From positions 1 through 64,000 of the forward strand of contig NZ_BDBS01000032.1 in the NCBI RefSeq assembly GCF_001613105.1: 64,000 nucleotides of DNA, given 5' to 3'. The translations under genes and the position numbers were made by a program. The notes beneath the pieces are model-generated. The model worked only from the letters and a program-made list of their open reading frames with translations. It was not told where the DNA came from and did not search any database. Of the stretch, positions 26,253 to 34,511 are shown piece by piece (position 1 is the stretch's first letter; every line of letters begins with the position of its first letter). The stretch comes from Nocardia pseudobrasiliensis NBRC 108224 (GTDB lineage Bacteria; Actinomycetota; Actinomycetes; Mycobacteriales; Mycobacteriaceae).

Positions 26253-27357
26253 ATGAAGCGATGGCATGTCGTCGGGATCGGCACCGCGTCCCTTGCGATC
26301 GCCACGCTTTCAGCCGCTTTCGGCAAGTTTCGTCTCCGCCGATGAGGGGTTGGGTGCTCGGCGCGGTCGAACCCTGCGGCTCGGGTCGGCCGTGCCAGCG
26401 GATCGAACACACCACCGACGGCGGTCGAACCTGGCAGGTATTGCCCCGCGACGATCCCGCAGGGTGCGTGGACCATTCGCTTCGCCACCGCCTCCGAAGG
26501 CTGGGTAGCCGCACAGGGAGTGCTGTGGTGGACCCGCGACGGCGGGACCCATTGGGAAATAGCGGATTGGACGGGTGCCGCCCTCGGCCACAACACCACC
26601 CTGCCCGGCGACTCCGTCCATTTCGTCAACGGGAGTCGATCGGGTCAGCTGGAGTTGTCGGTTGGCCGGATGGGCGAAGCCGTAGGTAAAGTCTCGTCTT
26701 TCCGCACCGACGGCGATTACCTCACCGATCCCCTCGTCGAGAACGTATCGCGCGACGACACCACATGGGTATGGATCTATGGGGAGACGAGAGGCCGCGA
26801 CGGTGCCGCGACGCCGGTTTCCACGGGAGCCAAAATTTGCCGGAGAGCAGTGGTTTTCGTGGCGCACCCCTTGTAACGCGGCGGATGAATACCTGTCCGC
26901 ATTGCAGGCGCCCACGACCGACCGGGTCGTTGCCCTGTGCGCTCCGCCCGCCACGGTGTCCGGATATCGGCAGCCGAGGTTACTCGTTTCGGCCGACGGC
27001 GGCGAAACCTTCACCACGCGCGATAATCCGAGCGCAACCCTGACAACACTGCTGGCCTCCGCGCAGGACACCATCGCCCTCGGCGTGGACGGCACGATTC
27101 ACACATCGTTCGACGGCGGTATACAACGGACTCGGACGTATTCGCCACCGGAGTCCGGCGGCTACACCAACTTCGGCGACCTCGGCCGAACCGATCACGA
27201 CGACGGGCCCGGATTCGTCACACCGTCAACCGGTTTCACGTTCCAGTCCGTGAGGTTCACCGCAGACAACATCCATTCTTATCGCTCCGAGAAGACGCTC
27301 CTGGTAACCCGCGACGGCGGCCACAGTTGGTTACCCGTCCACTTCGGCTCACGCTGA
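26253..27357 (+). pseudogene. Broken Asp-box (BNR) beta-propeller protein
   Basis: The gene opens with a signal-like MKRWHVVGIGTASLAIATLS but stops at about 26343. Parts of one protein then continue in different frames: VLGAVEPCGSG...HTTDGGRTWQVL (26345-26465), GWVAAQGVLWWTRDGGTHWEI (26500-26560, on to about 26800), and LLVSADGGETF...TRDGGHSWLPVHF (about 26830-27357). The recurrent S/T-x-DGG-x-x-W boxes identify an Asp-box propeller of the sialidase/sortilin type. At least three or four indels are needed, so this is a decayed gene unless the assembly is poor here. The copy is adjacent to the intact lipoprotein gene. Confidence 0.75.
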
Positions 27358-27360
27358 GCG

Positions 27361-27750
27361 TCAGCTGACGAAGACCGACAGATACAGGCCGGGGCCGACG
27401 GCGCGGCCCGCGCCGTTCTGCCGCAGTCGCACATCGATCACGTCCCTGGCCAGCAGCAGGGGCTGGCCCGAAATCGGCAGGGATATCGGCCTTTCGGCGG
27501 ACAGCGTGATGCCGGGTGCAGTGGTCAGGGCGGCGAATGTCTGCAGCACCACCCCGTCCCGCAGCTGCCGCACCTCGATGGTCACATTGTCGTTCGCTGC
27601 GCCGGTTATGGGGGAAAAGCCCGCGGGGGCAACGATTTCGACGTCGGTGACGGTATCGCCGCTGTAGAACGCGGGCGAATACACCCCGGCGACCGCGACG
27701 ACATCCGCCCCACCGGCAGGTTGTGCCGGGAGGGTAGCGGAGTAGATCAT
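27361..27750 (-). CDS. Small beta-rich tail-cluster protein
   Basis: 129 residues from the ATG at 27750 with ACGAGG 6 bp upstream (a GTG at 27789 is an alternative). It is composed of beta strands (ADVVAVAGVYSPAFYSGD, VTIEVRQLRDGVVLQTF, DVIDVRLRQNGAGRAVG). It directly follows the tail assembly chaperone gene, where the tape-measure gene normally begins. I do not recognise the family. It could be a decoration protein or a separately encoded tail component. Confidence 0.6.
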   Translation of the reverse strand: MIYSATLPAQPAGGADVVAVAGVYSPAFYSGDTVTDVEIVAPAGFSPITGAANDNVTIEVRQLRDGVVLQTFAALTTAPGITLSAERPISLPISGQPLLLARDVIDVRLRQNGAGRAVGPGLYLSVFVS

Positions 27751-27790
27751 TGAAACCTCGTTCAGTTGTTCCGGGTGCGGCTCTGTCACC

Positions 27791-28566
27791 TCACGCCCCG
27801 CTGGTGAATTGGTCGATCAACCGGCGCATCGACCGGTCTCGCTGTTCGTCGCGGACCGATTCGAGGGCCGAGACCGGGCGGGGCATCGGCTGGATGCGGG
27901 GTGGTTCGCCGCCTGCTGCGGCGATGATCGCGGCCTGGACGCCCTGTAGCGCATCGATCACCGACAGCAGCAGGTAGCTGTCGATGGTGTATCCCTCCGG
28001 CCGGGGGCCGGAGGAGTCGTCGGCGGCCGCGTCGGAATCGAAGGACTCGTCCTCGGCCGCGAGCAGTTGCTCGGCAAGCTCCCGATCCGTGGCCAACGCC
28101 GAACGATATTGCGACCCATGGGGCAACCGGTCCTTGAACGCCCAGATGGTTCGCCAGTCTCTGGTGCGAATGTCGTTGGGCCCGAAGCAGTCCCGGACAT
28201 CGATGCCGCGCTCGAGCAGGTCGTAGTCGAGCGCGGCACCGAAACGTTCCCAGAACTCTACGAGCCCACGGATCCCCCCGGCAGGTCACCGGCGCCCTGG
28301 CCGAACATATGCGCGTAGAGATCGCGCTGGAAGGCGAACCATTCGTCGTGCGGGCGGTCGGCGAAGAGGTGTTCGACGGCGTCGTAGTGCTCGCCGAGCA
28401 CGATCGCCATCTGTTCGTCGTCGCTGGTCGCCTCGCGCAGCGCGAGCACTTGGCCGCGCGTGACGGGCGGGATTTCGATGTCCTCGGTCAGCCGGTAGGG
28501 CACGCGGCGCTTCGGTGCGAGCTCATTGCGCAGCTCGTAGAAGCGACCGCGATCGATGGCACTCAT
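27791..28566 (-). CDS. Tail assembly chaperone, long frameshifted form (gpGT-like)
   Basis: After 98 codons of the short form, a -1 slip on G-GGG-GGA switches to the frame that runs to 27791. The extension reads IRGLVEFWERFGAALDYDLL... and ends ...RRLIDQFTSGA, giving about 258 residues. That extension has normal coding character right from the slip site although it has no start codon near its beginning, which is the main evidence. In lambda and mycobacteriophages the G and GT products are needed in a fixed ratio for tail assembly. Both frames are open across the junction, which suggests the module is still functional or only recently inactive. Confidence 0.75.
28258..28566 (-). CDS. Tail assembly chaperone, short form (gpG-like)
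   Basis: 102 residues (MSAIDRGRFYELRNELAPKR...), ending ...GDLPGGSVGS at a TAG. It has an acidic helical composition with DDEQMAIVLGEHYDAVEHLF in the middle, like gpG-type chaperones that coat the tape measure during siphophage tail assembly. It lies directly after the major tail protein, the standard position. The overlapping long form is made by the frameshift at 28273-28279. Confidence 0.75.
   Translation of the reverse strand: MSAIDRGRFYELRNELAPKRRVPYRLTEDIEIPPVTRGQVLALREATSDDEQMAIVLGEHYDAVEHLFADRPHDEWFAFQRDLYAHMFGQGAGDLPGGSVGS
28273..28279 (-). promoter_or_regulatory. -1 programmed ribosomal frameshift site (G GGG GGA)
   Basis: In the gpG frame the codons are CCG GGG GGA, giving the X-XXY-YYZ heptamer G-GGG-GGA. 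The zero-frame stop comes five codons later. Slipping back one base enters the long open frame that continues to 27791. This is the canonical arrangement for tail assembly chaperone genes. Confidence 0.75.
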
Positions 28567-28593
28567 GGGGTCGTGTTCTCCGGATCGGTTGTT

Positions 28594-28758
28594 TTACTGG
28601 GGATTCGACGCGTTCGAGTCGGTCTGCGAGTGATCGCCGGCCGCGCTGTGGCCGAGCTTGAACACGGCGTTGACGTACTCCGTGGCATTGAAAACCGGGT
28701 ATTCGCGGTCACCGTCGGTGAGGGTGACGGGGTACTGAGTGGGAATGGCGGACACCAT
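28594..28758 (-). CDS. Small tail-module protein
   Basis: 54 residues (MVSAIPTQYPVTLTDGDREYPV..., ending ...HSQTDSNASNPQ). It is too short to stand out but has clear coding character, and lies between the major tail protein and the tail chaperones on the same strand. The frame is the only sensible one in this gap. In actinophages a short protein here is common; its function is not known. The ribosome site is weak (AGAGAAAGCGG). Confidence 0.6.
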   Translation of the reverse strand: MVSAIPTQYPVTLTDGDREYPVFNATEYVNAVFKLGHSAAGDHSQTDSNASNPQ

Positions 28759-28871
28759 GAACCCGCTTTCTCTTCGAAAGTATGTGGACAGAAGATGTGG
28801 GGGCGTGGCGCGACCGGAGACACGCGCGCACGCTCCCACGCCCGGCTGGGCCGGGTGATCGGGACCTGGGG

Positions 28872-29792
28872 TCAGCTGACGGTGACCGCGCAGGTCGCGG
28901 TGAGCGCCGTGCTGGAACCCGCGGGGGTGAAGGATGCGGTGATCGTCGCGGAACCGGCGGCGACGCCGGTGACGACGCCGTTGGCGGCGACCGTCGCGAC
29001 GGAGGTCGCCGACGAGTTGAAGATCACCGGGGCGGTGATCGTGCCGCCGTACTGATCGTTGACGACCAGCGGCGCCGACGAATTGCCGCGCACGATCGAA
29101 AGCGTCTGCGGCACAACCTTGATCGAGCTGATGGTGTACTTGATACCGCTGGCCGCGAGCAGCTTCTGCCAGCCGGCGCCGCCGAAACCGTGCGCCACCG
29201 CGTAACCGGCGGCGTCGTCCTTGAACGCCACCAGGGTGAGCTTCTGGCTCAGCACCTCGGTCGGCGTCCACTGCTCGCCGCCGTACTTGCTGACGGCGAC
29301 CTTGGGCAGAACCTTGAACACATAGACCGGGGCGGCGTCGTTGCCGTCCTTGCCGATGATGATCGCCGAGTAATAGGTGATCTGCTCGGAGGTGGGCTGC
29401 GGGAAGAACACCTCACCAGAGCCGGCGGCGGCCGAAAGCTGCTGCAGCGCTGCGCCGGTGGTCAGCTGCAAAGTGGTCAGACTGGTCTGCTGCGGCTGGA
29501 ACTCGATGGTGGTGATGTCGCTGGTGATGTCGTTGCGCACCGGCTGCAGTTCGCCGTAGGCCTCGATCGGGGCGGCGGTGATGCCGCGGGCGAAGGCGAT
29601 ACCGGTCTTCTTGTCGATGAGGCCGACCGGCTTGTAATCCGACGGCAAGGGCTGCAGGTTGGCATTGCCGTCGGTGAACGACGCCGGAGCCGGGGTGGGC
29701 CAGGGCGCGAGGAACACCGCCGCGTCGAGCGGCTTGAGCAGCAGCGACCGCTGGGCGGCCTTCAGATCCGACAGGCTGGTGGGGGCAGGCAT
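28872..29792 (-). CDS. Major tail protein with C-terminal Ig-like domain
   Basis: 306 residues. The first ~215 residues (MPAPTSLSDLKAAQRSLLLK..., ...GLIDKKTGIAFARGI..., ...QPVRNDITSD...) have the pattern of the tail-tube subunit of siphophages of actinobacteria. The final ~85 residues (VPQTLSIVRGNSSAPLVVNDQYG, ...VATVAANGVVTGVAAGSATIT) form a BIG_2-type Ig-like domain, a common decoration of major tail proteins that faces outward. The gene is isolated by a terminator upstream, consistent with separate high expression. Confidence 0.82.
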   Translation of the reverse strand: MPAPTSLSDLKAAQRSLLLKPLDAAVFLAPWPTPAPASFTDGNANLQPLPSDYKPVGLIDKKTGIAFARGITAAPIEAYGELQPVRNDITSDITTIEFQPQQTSLTTLQLTTGAALQQLSAAAGSGEVFFPQPTSEQITYYSAIIIGKDGNDAAPVYVFKVLPKVAVSKYGGEQWTPTEVLSQKLTLVAFKDDAAGYAVAHGFGGAGWQKLLAASGIKYTISSIKVVPQTLSIVRGNSSAPLVVNDQYGGTITAPVIFNSSATSVATVAANGVVTGVAAGSATITASFTPAGSSTALTATCAVTVS

Positions 29793-29833
29793 GAGACTCC
29801 ATTCGAGACATCCGCGCGAGCGGATGTGGCCAA

Positions 29834-29858
29834 TAAAAAAGCACCCTTATCGGGTGCT
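29834..29858 (-). terminator. Terminator ahead of the major tail gene
   Basis: Stem AGCACCC/GGGTGCT with a 5-base loop, followed on the minus strand by UUUUUUAUUGG. It lies between the tail terminator gene and the major tail gene, so the major tail gene probably has its own promoter or is made by partial read-through. Confidence 0.75.
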
Positions 29859-29897
29859 GATGAACGTCCCTGTCTCCGGCAGGGTTTCGAGCCCGAC

Positions 29898-30353
29898 CTA
29901 CTGGCGGCGGGCTTCGATCGAGAACGCGGCCTCGACCATCTGATTGAGCGGATCGAGGTCCGGGACCTCGGTCAGCCCGCGACTGCGCCGCAGAATCGGC
30001 GGATGGAACTTCGGTTCCTCGGCGGTGATCTCCTCGACGTAGTCGACGAGTACGCCGTTCACCCGGGTGGCCGGAGCGTCGAGCACGGCGTCTCGCACTC
30101 GCACGGCCAGCCGCTGGGCCTCCGATCGTGTGGAGCCGAAGACGACCACGCTGACCTTCGCCTTGTAGGTAATGGCGTTGATGTCGAGCGTTCCGCCGGT
30201 CTGGCGCACCCAGATCAGCGGCAATGCCGACTGCAGCTCCGAGGGCGTCGCGGGCAGTGTGCCGACGGTCCTCGCGATCGGGGCGAACAGATCGGTCAGA
30301 AACCGCTCGAAATCGGGGAACTCCCCGGGCGCCGGATAGATCGGATCGGCCAT
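29898..30353 (-). CDS. Tail terminator / tail completion protein
   Basis: 151 residues from the ATG at 30353 (overlapping the preceding stop by one base, TGATG). FPDFERFLTDLFAPIAR..., PLIWVRQTGGTLDINAITYKAKVSVVVFG and the RVRDAVLDAP block give the alpha/beta plan of siphophage tail-terminator proteins that cap the tail tube. It directly precedes the major tail protein, the expected order. In a headless cluster this cap would end the tube rather than join it to a capsid. Confidence 0.7.
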   Translation of the reverse strand: MADPIYPAPGEFPDFERFLTDLFAPIARTVGTLPATPSELQSALPLIWVRQTGGTLDINAITYKAKVSVVVFGSTRSEAQRLAVRVRDAVLDAPATRVNGVLVDYVEEITAEEPKFHPPILRRSRGLTEVPDLDPLNQMVEAAFSIEARRQ

Positions 30354-30568
30354 CACACGGCTTCCGGCTGTGGCCCGAGCGAGACGATCGCGCTCAGGCT
30401 GCCGGCCGTCGACGCCGGACGACCCGCGTCGACGGCCAGGGCCATGCCCTGAACCAGATTCGCCAATGCGTCCAGATCGGCGCGCAGCGTGACGACGCGG
30501 GCCAGCAACGCGGACATATCGATGGCGAAAGACGCGGGAAGACTGATGGTTTCGTCGGATACGGACAC
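30353..30568 (-). CDS. Small helical protein upstream of the tail terminator
   Basis: 71 residues from the GTG at 30568, which has AGGAGAGG 5 bp upstream (MSVSDETISLPASFAIDM...). The middle is a long amphipathic helix (SALLARVVTLRADLDALANLVQGMAL), probably a coiled coil. In complete phages this position is occupied by head-tail connector proteins, but I see no similarity to one. The stop overlaps the next start. Confidence 0.6.
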   Translation of the reverse strand: MSVSDETISLPASFAIDMSALLARVVTLRADLDALANLVQGMALAVDAGRPASTAGSLSAIVSLGPQPEAV

Positions 30569-30626
30569 TTGTACCTCTCCTGGTTGGGACAGCGGAATAT
30601 GATTTGGCGGTTCGTATTTCGGCGGG

Positions 30627-31736
30627 CTAGCGCACATGCGACATGTAGGTCGCGGAGCGACGGCGCAACTGTTCGGCCATGCCCGGGTCATCGAGCTTCT
30701 CGTGCGGCTTGATCACATTGACAGTCATGGTCCGATCGATCTGCGCGCCGCCCCCGACGGCCGCCCCCGACGGAACATTCAACGGCAGCGGGGTGTAGGT
30801 GCGCGCTGGAGCCGAAAACTGTTGGGAAAGACTGCCGAAGGTATCGAGCAGGTTGTTGGCGAACGAGGCGGCCGCGGCGCCCGCGGGTCCACCCGCCACA
30901 CCCGCCGCCGCGGTGACAACCGCCTTCTCGACCTGTGACCTGGTTTTGGCGAAGATGTCGTACCAGCTGTGCCACTGCAGGAAGGGGAACAGCGGGCCGG
31001 GCTTGTTGAGCGACAGGAAGCCGCTGTCCCAATCCTGCGGGCCGTGTTCCTCCTCGACCTCGCCGCCCTCGGCGAAAACCTGCGGTATCAACGCCTTTCC
31101 CGCGGCTTGACCCGCCAGCTGCGCCAGCATGGGCCATTGCAGGAATGGGAACAGCAGACCCGGACGTGCGGTCGACAGGAAGCCCTCGCCATCGCGCGGG
31201 CCGCCCTCCACCTCCCCACCGTCGGCGAAACCGAGCGTGCGGCGCAGCGTGGTGAAAAGGCCCTCCGCGGGAGGTTCGAACGGATGGGATGGCCCGATCG
31301 GAAGGGCTGTGCCCTTCGCGGTCGGCCGACGCGGGGTGGTCCGGACATTGTCCACGTTCTCGGCGGTGATGCCGTAGCGGGAATCGGTATCGGACAGAAC
31401 CGCGTCGAACAGGAACGACCCCCCGCCCTTGCTCGCGAAATTCTTCAATACCTCACGCTTGGAATCGACTGCGGCGGAGGACAACGCGTTCAGCGCGCCG
31501 GATTTGAAATCATTGGAGCTCGGCGTCCAGGTGATCGGCGCAAGTCCGGGGTGTAGCGGGACGAAGGTCTGACCGCCGTCCGGCTCGTATCGAATCTGTT
31601 TCAGGCTCGACGATCCGTTCACATCGACCCACAGCGGATTGCCGTTCTGGTCGTCTACGATTTCATACGAGGTTCCGTAGCCTGCGAACGATCCGTCGAA
31701 ATGTTTCACATCCAGCGAATTGGGATCGTATCCCAC
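30627..31736 (-). CDS. Tape-measure-tail-like protein with internal duplication
   Basis: 369 residues from the GTG at 31736 with AGGTG upstream. The N-terminal ~120 residues (MGYDPNSLDVKHFDGSFAGY...) form a beta-rich unit I do not recognise. The middle has a two-copy repeat: FADGGEVEGGPRDG...GFLS..RPGLLFPFLQW (about 170-205) and FAEGGEVEEEHGPQD...GFLS..KPGPLFPFLQW (about 222-260). GG-E-V-x-GP-x-D boxes are typical of siphophage tape-measure C-termini. The last ~60 residues (IDRTMTVNVIKPHEKLDDPGM..., ending SATYMSHVR) also resemble a tape-measure end. It is the first structural gene of the cluster. Confidence 0.55.
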   Translation of the reverse strand: MGYDPNSLDVKHFDGSFAGYGTSYEIVDDQNGNPLWVDVNGSSSLKQIRYEPDGGQTFVPLHPGLAPITWTPSSNDFKSGALNALSSAAVDSKREVLKNFASKGGGSFLFDAVLSDTDSRYGITAENVDNVRTTPRRPTAKGTALPIGPSHPFEPPAEGLFTTLRRTLGFADGGEVEGGPRDGEGFLSTARPGLLFPFLQWPMLAQLAGQAAGKALIPQVFAEGGEVEEEHGPQDWDSGFLSLNKPGPLFPFLQWHSWYDIFAKTRSQVEKAVVTAAAGVAGGPAGAAAASFANNLLDTFGSLSQQFSAPARTYTPLPLNVPSGAAVGGGAQIDRTMTVNVIKPHEKLDDPGMAEQLRRRSATYMSHVR

Positions 31737-32078
31737 GTTTCACCTACCTAGGCAAGAATATGCGCGGAGCCGACGACGGTGTGAGCATGGCGGTCACCGC
31801 CTCGACATCGAAAGCTGCTGTCCGGCCGGATTGATCGGCCAGGAAAAAGCAGGGTGGACAACAAAGAATTGAGTTCGCCCGGTATGGATATCGCCAGGCG
31901 GCCGGTCATCCAATTCAGCTGCCCGCCCGAGAGCGTCGTTGTGCACAGCAGCCCGAGGAACAGCCGATCGAATGATTCGACCGATCGGCACGTGATTCCG
32001 CTGGGGCAGTGGACGGTTCTTCCGACCGAAGCCCCAGTTCCGCAGTGCCACAACCGGACTCTACCGATGCCACGCGGA
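31737..32078. other. Gap between LysB and the first tail gene
   Basis: No convincing gene. One minus-strand frame (31794-32051, GTG start, 85 codons, beginning MALRNWGFGRKNRPL) has a moderately protein-like composition and could be a small holin-like or decayed product, but it has no helix long enough for a holin and only a weak ribosome site. Confidence 0.3.
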
Positions 32079-32843
32079 TCATCCGTGTGCGTTGAGGATT
32101 GCCGCGAGGCGATCGCAGTAGCCACCCTCGATGTAGGCGACGTTGTGCGTGCCGCCGACGAGATAGCCCTTCATCAGTTCGGCCGCCCGCGTCCAACTCG
32201 ACCACTGCCGGACCGGATGCCGCCACCAGTCGAGTTGATCGGGCTGCCAGCGATTTCGGCCGATGCGCTCGGCCAGGTCCATACTCCAGCCGCCGAGTTC
32301 GGCGAAACTGAAGGCCGAGACACCGTCGGCGAGGGCACGCAGCGGCGATTCGGCGGGGCAGGAGGTGATGCCGTCCCCCGGGCTGGCTACCTCCCAGGTG
32401 AAGACGTCCTCGGGCCAGTCGCCGCGCTGGCCGTTGATGCCGAAGCCGACCGGGTCGCGGTCGATCGAATCACCCTCGCGGCGCAGCGGATTGGCGATAT
32501 TCGCCGACCAGACGATATCGCAGTCGTCGTGTTCGCCGGCTGCCTTGGCCTCCAGGAAGCGGGTGACCACCTCGGCGCCGAGGCTGTAGCCGAGGAGGCC
32601 GACCTTGTCGGGTGTGCGCCGGATCGCCGCCGCGAGTTCATCGACGCCGCGCTCGATCGACTGCTGTTCGGAGCAGCCGCCGATGGCTCCGTGCGGATTG
32701 ACCGGACCGATACTGGCGGGATAGTCGACATCGGGGCCGATCCGGTAGCTGGTGGGATCCAGTTTGCGAGTCACGAATGTCAGCAGATTGTTCGGGCCTG
32801 CCGCTGGTTCCGCGGTTCCCCGGCAGGTCAGGACGGTGATCAA
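32079..32843 (-). CDS. Lysin B-type mycolyl-arabinogalactan esterase
   Basis: 254 residues from a TTG start at 32843 that has GAAGGAG 5 bp upstream; this gives the same length as mycobacteriophage D29 LysB. It begins MITVLTCRGTAEP and carries the cutinase-like nucleophile Ser87 in LLGYSLGAE and a late His233 in GGTHNVAY. Family members hydrolyse the ester linking mycolic acids to arabinogalactan and complete lysis by detaching the outer membrane. No LysA (peptidoglycan endolysin) or holin is visible in the window. Because the host itself has mycolic acids, the enzyme could act on the host or on related target cells. Confidence 0.82.
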   Translation of the reverse strand: MITVLTCRGTAEPAAGPNNLLTFVTRKLDPTSYRIGPDVDYPASIGPVNPHGAIGGCSEQQSIERGVDELAAAIRRTPDKVGLLGYSLGAEVVTRFLEAKAAGEHDDCDIVWSANIANPLRREGDSIDRDPVGFGINGQRGDWPEDVFTWEVASPGDGITSCPAESPLRALADGVSAFSFAELGGWSMDLAERIGRNRWQPDQLDWWRHPVRQWSSWTRAAELMKGYLVGGTHNVAYIEGGYCDRLAAILNAHG

Positions 32844-33185
32844 GGCCGCTCCTTCGAAGCGTGGGTCACGATCGGTGGAAAGGGCGGTCCCACCCGGATG
32901 CGCAGGCATCGGGTGGGACCGCCGAGCGCCCCGGCGTCCGGCCGCCTGCGACCGCTGCGAAGGGGTGGGAATCGCGGGAGGCACAGGCCGGGCAGGGCGG
33001 GTTCGGGAAGTGTCTCGGGTATTCGAGAGGGGATTCGCGCGAAGTAGGTTGGGCCGGAATGTGATCGAGGGGAAGTTTTCGATTCCGGGCACAACTGTGG
33101 CGCTGCAGATAGCTTCACCCAAGCGAATCGGTTTGTCAACGCCTTCGCGGAAAGAATATCGAAAATTGCTGGTAGAGCATCGATT
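32844..33185 (-). terminator. Gap with a long hairpin upstream of LysB
   Basis: The region has no gene I can support. At 32883-32923 there is a 14-bp perfect stem (GGCGGTCCCACCCG / CGGGTGGGACCGCC) with a 13-base loop; on the minus strand it is followed by CUUUCC. It probably terminates transcripts from the small genes to the right, leaving lysB and the tail genes under separate control. Confidence 0.55.
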
Positions 33186-33383
33186 TCAGTGTCGCCTGGA
33201 CGAGTCCGGCACTATGCGCCCAGCCTCGACGAGAACCTCGAAGGCCGCGCGTTTACGTGGACAGGATTCGACCGTGCATTGGCGGTGCAGGCGCATGAGT
33301 TCGTGGGCCTGATAGAGGGGTGGGGGAAGTTTGGGGGCGGTGTGGGTGGACATGTCGAGTAGTTGGGTGAGGCTGTAGTGCAT
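33186..33383 (-). CDS. Small conserved-looking protein of unknown function
   Basis: 65 residues (MHYSLTQLLDMSTHTAPKLP...), with GGAG 8 bp before the ATG. It has an MRLHRQCTVESCPRKRAAFEVL block with two Cys spaced like a small zinc or disulfide site, and a basic C-terminus. This size and pattern are common for small genes in Nocardia mobile elements. No function can be given. Confidence 0.5.
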   Translation of the reverse strand: MHYSLTQLLDMSTHTAPKLPPPLYQAHELMRLHRQCTVESCPRKRAAFEVLVEAGRIVPDSSRRH

Positions 33384-33468
33384 GGGAAATGCTCCGAATA
33401 TGAGTCAGGCCGGCGAGTTCGTGGAACTCGTCGGCCTGGGAGGTGTCAGAGAATGGGGCGCGGGCAGT

Positions 33469-34257
33469 TCAGCCGGCGCGCCGGATTTCGATTCCTACCG
33501 TTTTTCGCGGGGTTGTGGAATCGGTTGCGGCGGTGCGGCGCCGACGTAAGGGGTGGATCAGGTGGGCGTCGAGAACTTCGCCGACCACGAATTGTTCGGG
33601 CCAGTCGGGGGACCACGGGCCGGGTATGGCGGTGATACGTCCGGCGTCGCGCAGGGTTTGGATGCGGCGCACCGTGAGTGTTCGGTATTGCTCGCCCAAT
33701 TCCCGTGCCAAGGTGGCGATTCCCGAGGCGTTGAGGCGGCTGCCGCGAGCTTTTGCGAGTTGGGCCGCGTCGAGTTCGATGACGGTCGCGGGTGGGCACA
33801 CGATATGGTTCGCGGTCTCGATCGCCGATCGGATCTCACCGGGCGCGCCCTCGACCCCGGGAGTCATGGCCAGCGCGATGAGATTGCGATCCAACCAGCG
33901 GGCCAAACCCCCGGCCGTGGTCGCCCCGTCGTAGTCCAGCCCCCGGTGCTCGCATACCAGCCGCACCCAGGAAACCATGGTGGCGTGCAAGCGGTCCGCG
34001 GCCGCGGCGGCCACGGGGTTGTACGGCAGCGGCTGCGCGCCGGAACGTTGCCGCCAGCCGCGGTCTCGTTCGCCGAGGCGGGCCCGGCGGGTCACCGCGT
34101 CGAGGAGATCGGTGGCCAGGTCGGGGATTTCGCGCAGCAGGGCGGACAGTTCCCGGATCGCGGCGCGGTCGAGGTACAGCTGGTCGTCGCCGTGGATTCG
34201 AGCAGCGCAAGCTTCCCCACTTCGCTGCTCTCGAGCCCCGGGTTCGAACGGATTCAT
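33469..34257 (-). CDS. Island protein of unknown function, operon partner of a small HTH protein
   Basis: 262 residues; the ATG overlaps the stop of the upstream HTH gene (ATGA), so the two are translationally coupled. The N-terminal half is helical, with LSALLREIPDLATDLLDAVTRRAR and WVRLVCEHRGLDYDG. The C-terminal half (ASGIATLARELGEQYRTLTVRRIQTLRDAGRI) has a helix-turn-helix-like spacing. It may be a replication or regulatory protein of the element, but no family is recognised. Confidence 0.65.
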   Translation of the reverse strand: MNPFEPGAREQRSGEACAARIHGDDQLYLDRAAIRELSALLREIPDLATDLLDAVTRRARLGERDRGWRQRSGAQPLPYNPVAAAAADRLHATMVSWVRLVCEHRGLDYDGATTAGGLARWLDRNLIALAMTPGVEGAPGEIRSAIETANHIVCPPATVIELDAAQLAKARGSRLNASGIATLARELGEQYRTLTVRRIQTLRDAGRITAIPGPWSPDWPEQFVVGEVLDAHLIHPLRRRRTAATDSTTPRKTVGIEIRRAG

Positions 34258-34511
34258 GCGGCCGCACCCCGTCGGCAGCAGGTCGGGGAGTCGTTACCGC
34301 CGGGGCAGGCCAGCAGGTCGGTCGGACTGCAGTCCAGCGCCAGGGCGAGACGCCCGAGGTCGGTCAGCCGCAGTGTCGCCGGTGCGGCCAGCCGCTCGGT
34401 GAGGGTCGCCTCCGAGAGCTCGGTGCGTCTGGCCAGTTCGGGCAGGTCGACGCCCGCCGCGGCCATGGCACCTTCGACTCTGAAGGCGATGCATCTCTCT
34501 TCTAGTTCCAT
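34254..34511 (-). CDS. Small XRE-like HTH regulator (leftward arm of the switch)
   Basis: 85 residues from the ATG at 34511 (MELEERCIAFRVEGAMAAAG...). Residues ~22-66 are a Cro/XRE-type HTH (VDLPELARRTELSEATLTERL...DLGRLALALDCSPTDLLA). A Cys pair and Arg-rich end (PTCCRRGAAA) follow. It diverges from a second XRE gene with four copies of a TCCGTATGGA-type operator at their promoters, one of which overlaps this start codon. This is a likely lysogeny-style or self-limiting switch for the island. Confidence 0.7.
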   Translation of the reverse strand: MELEERCIAFRVEGAMAAAGVDLPELARRTELSEATLTERLAAPATLRLTDLGRLALALDCSPTDLLACPGGNDSPTCCRRGAAA

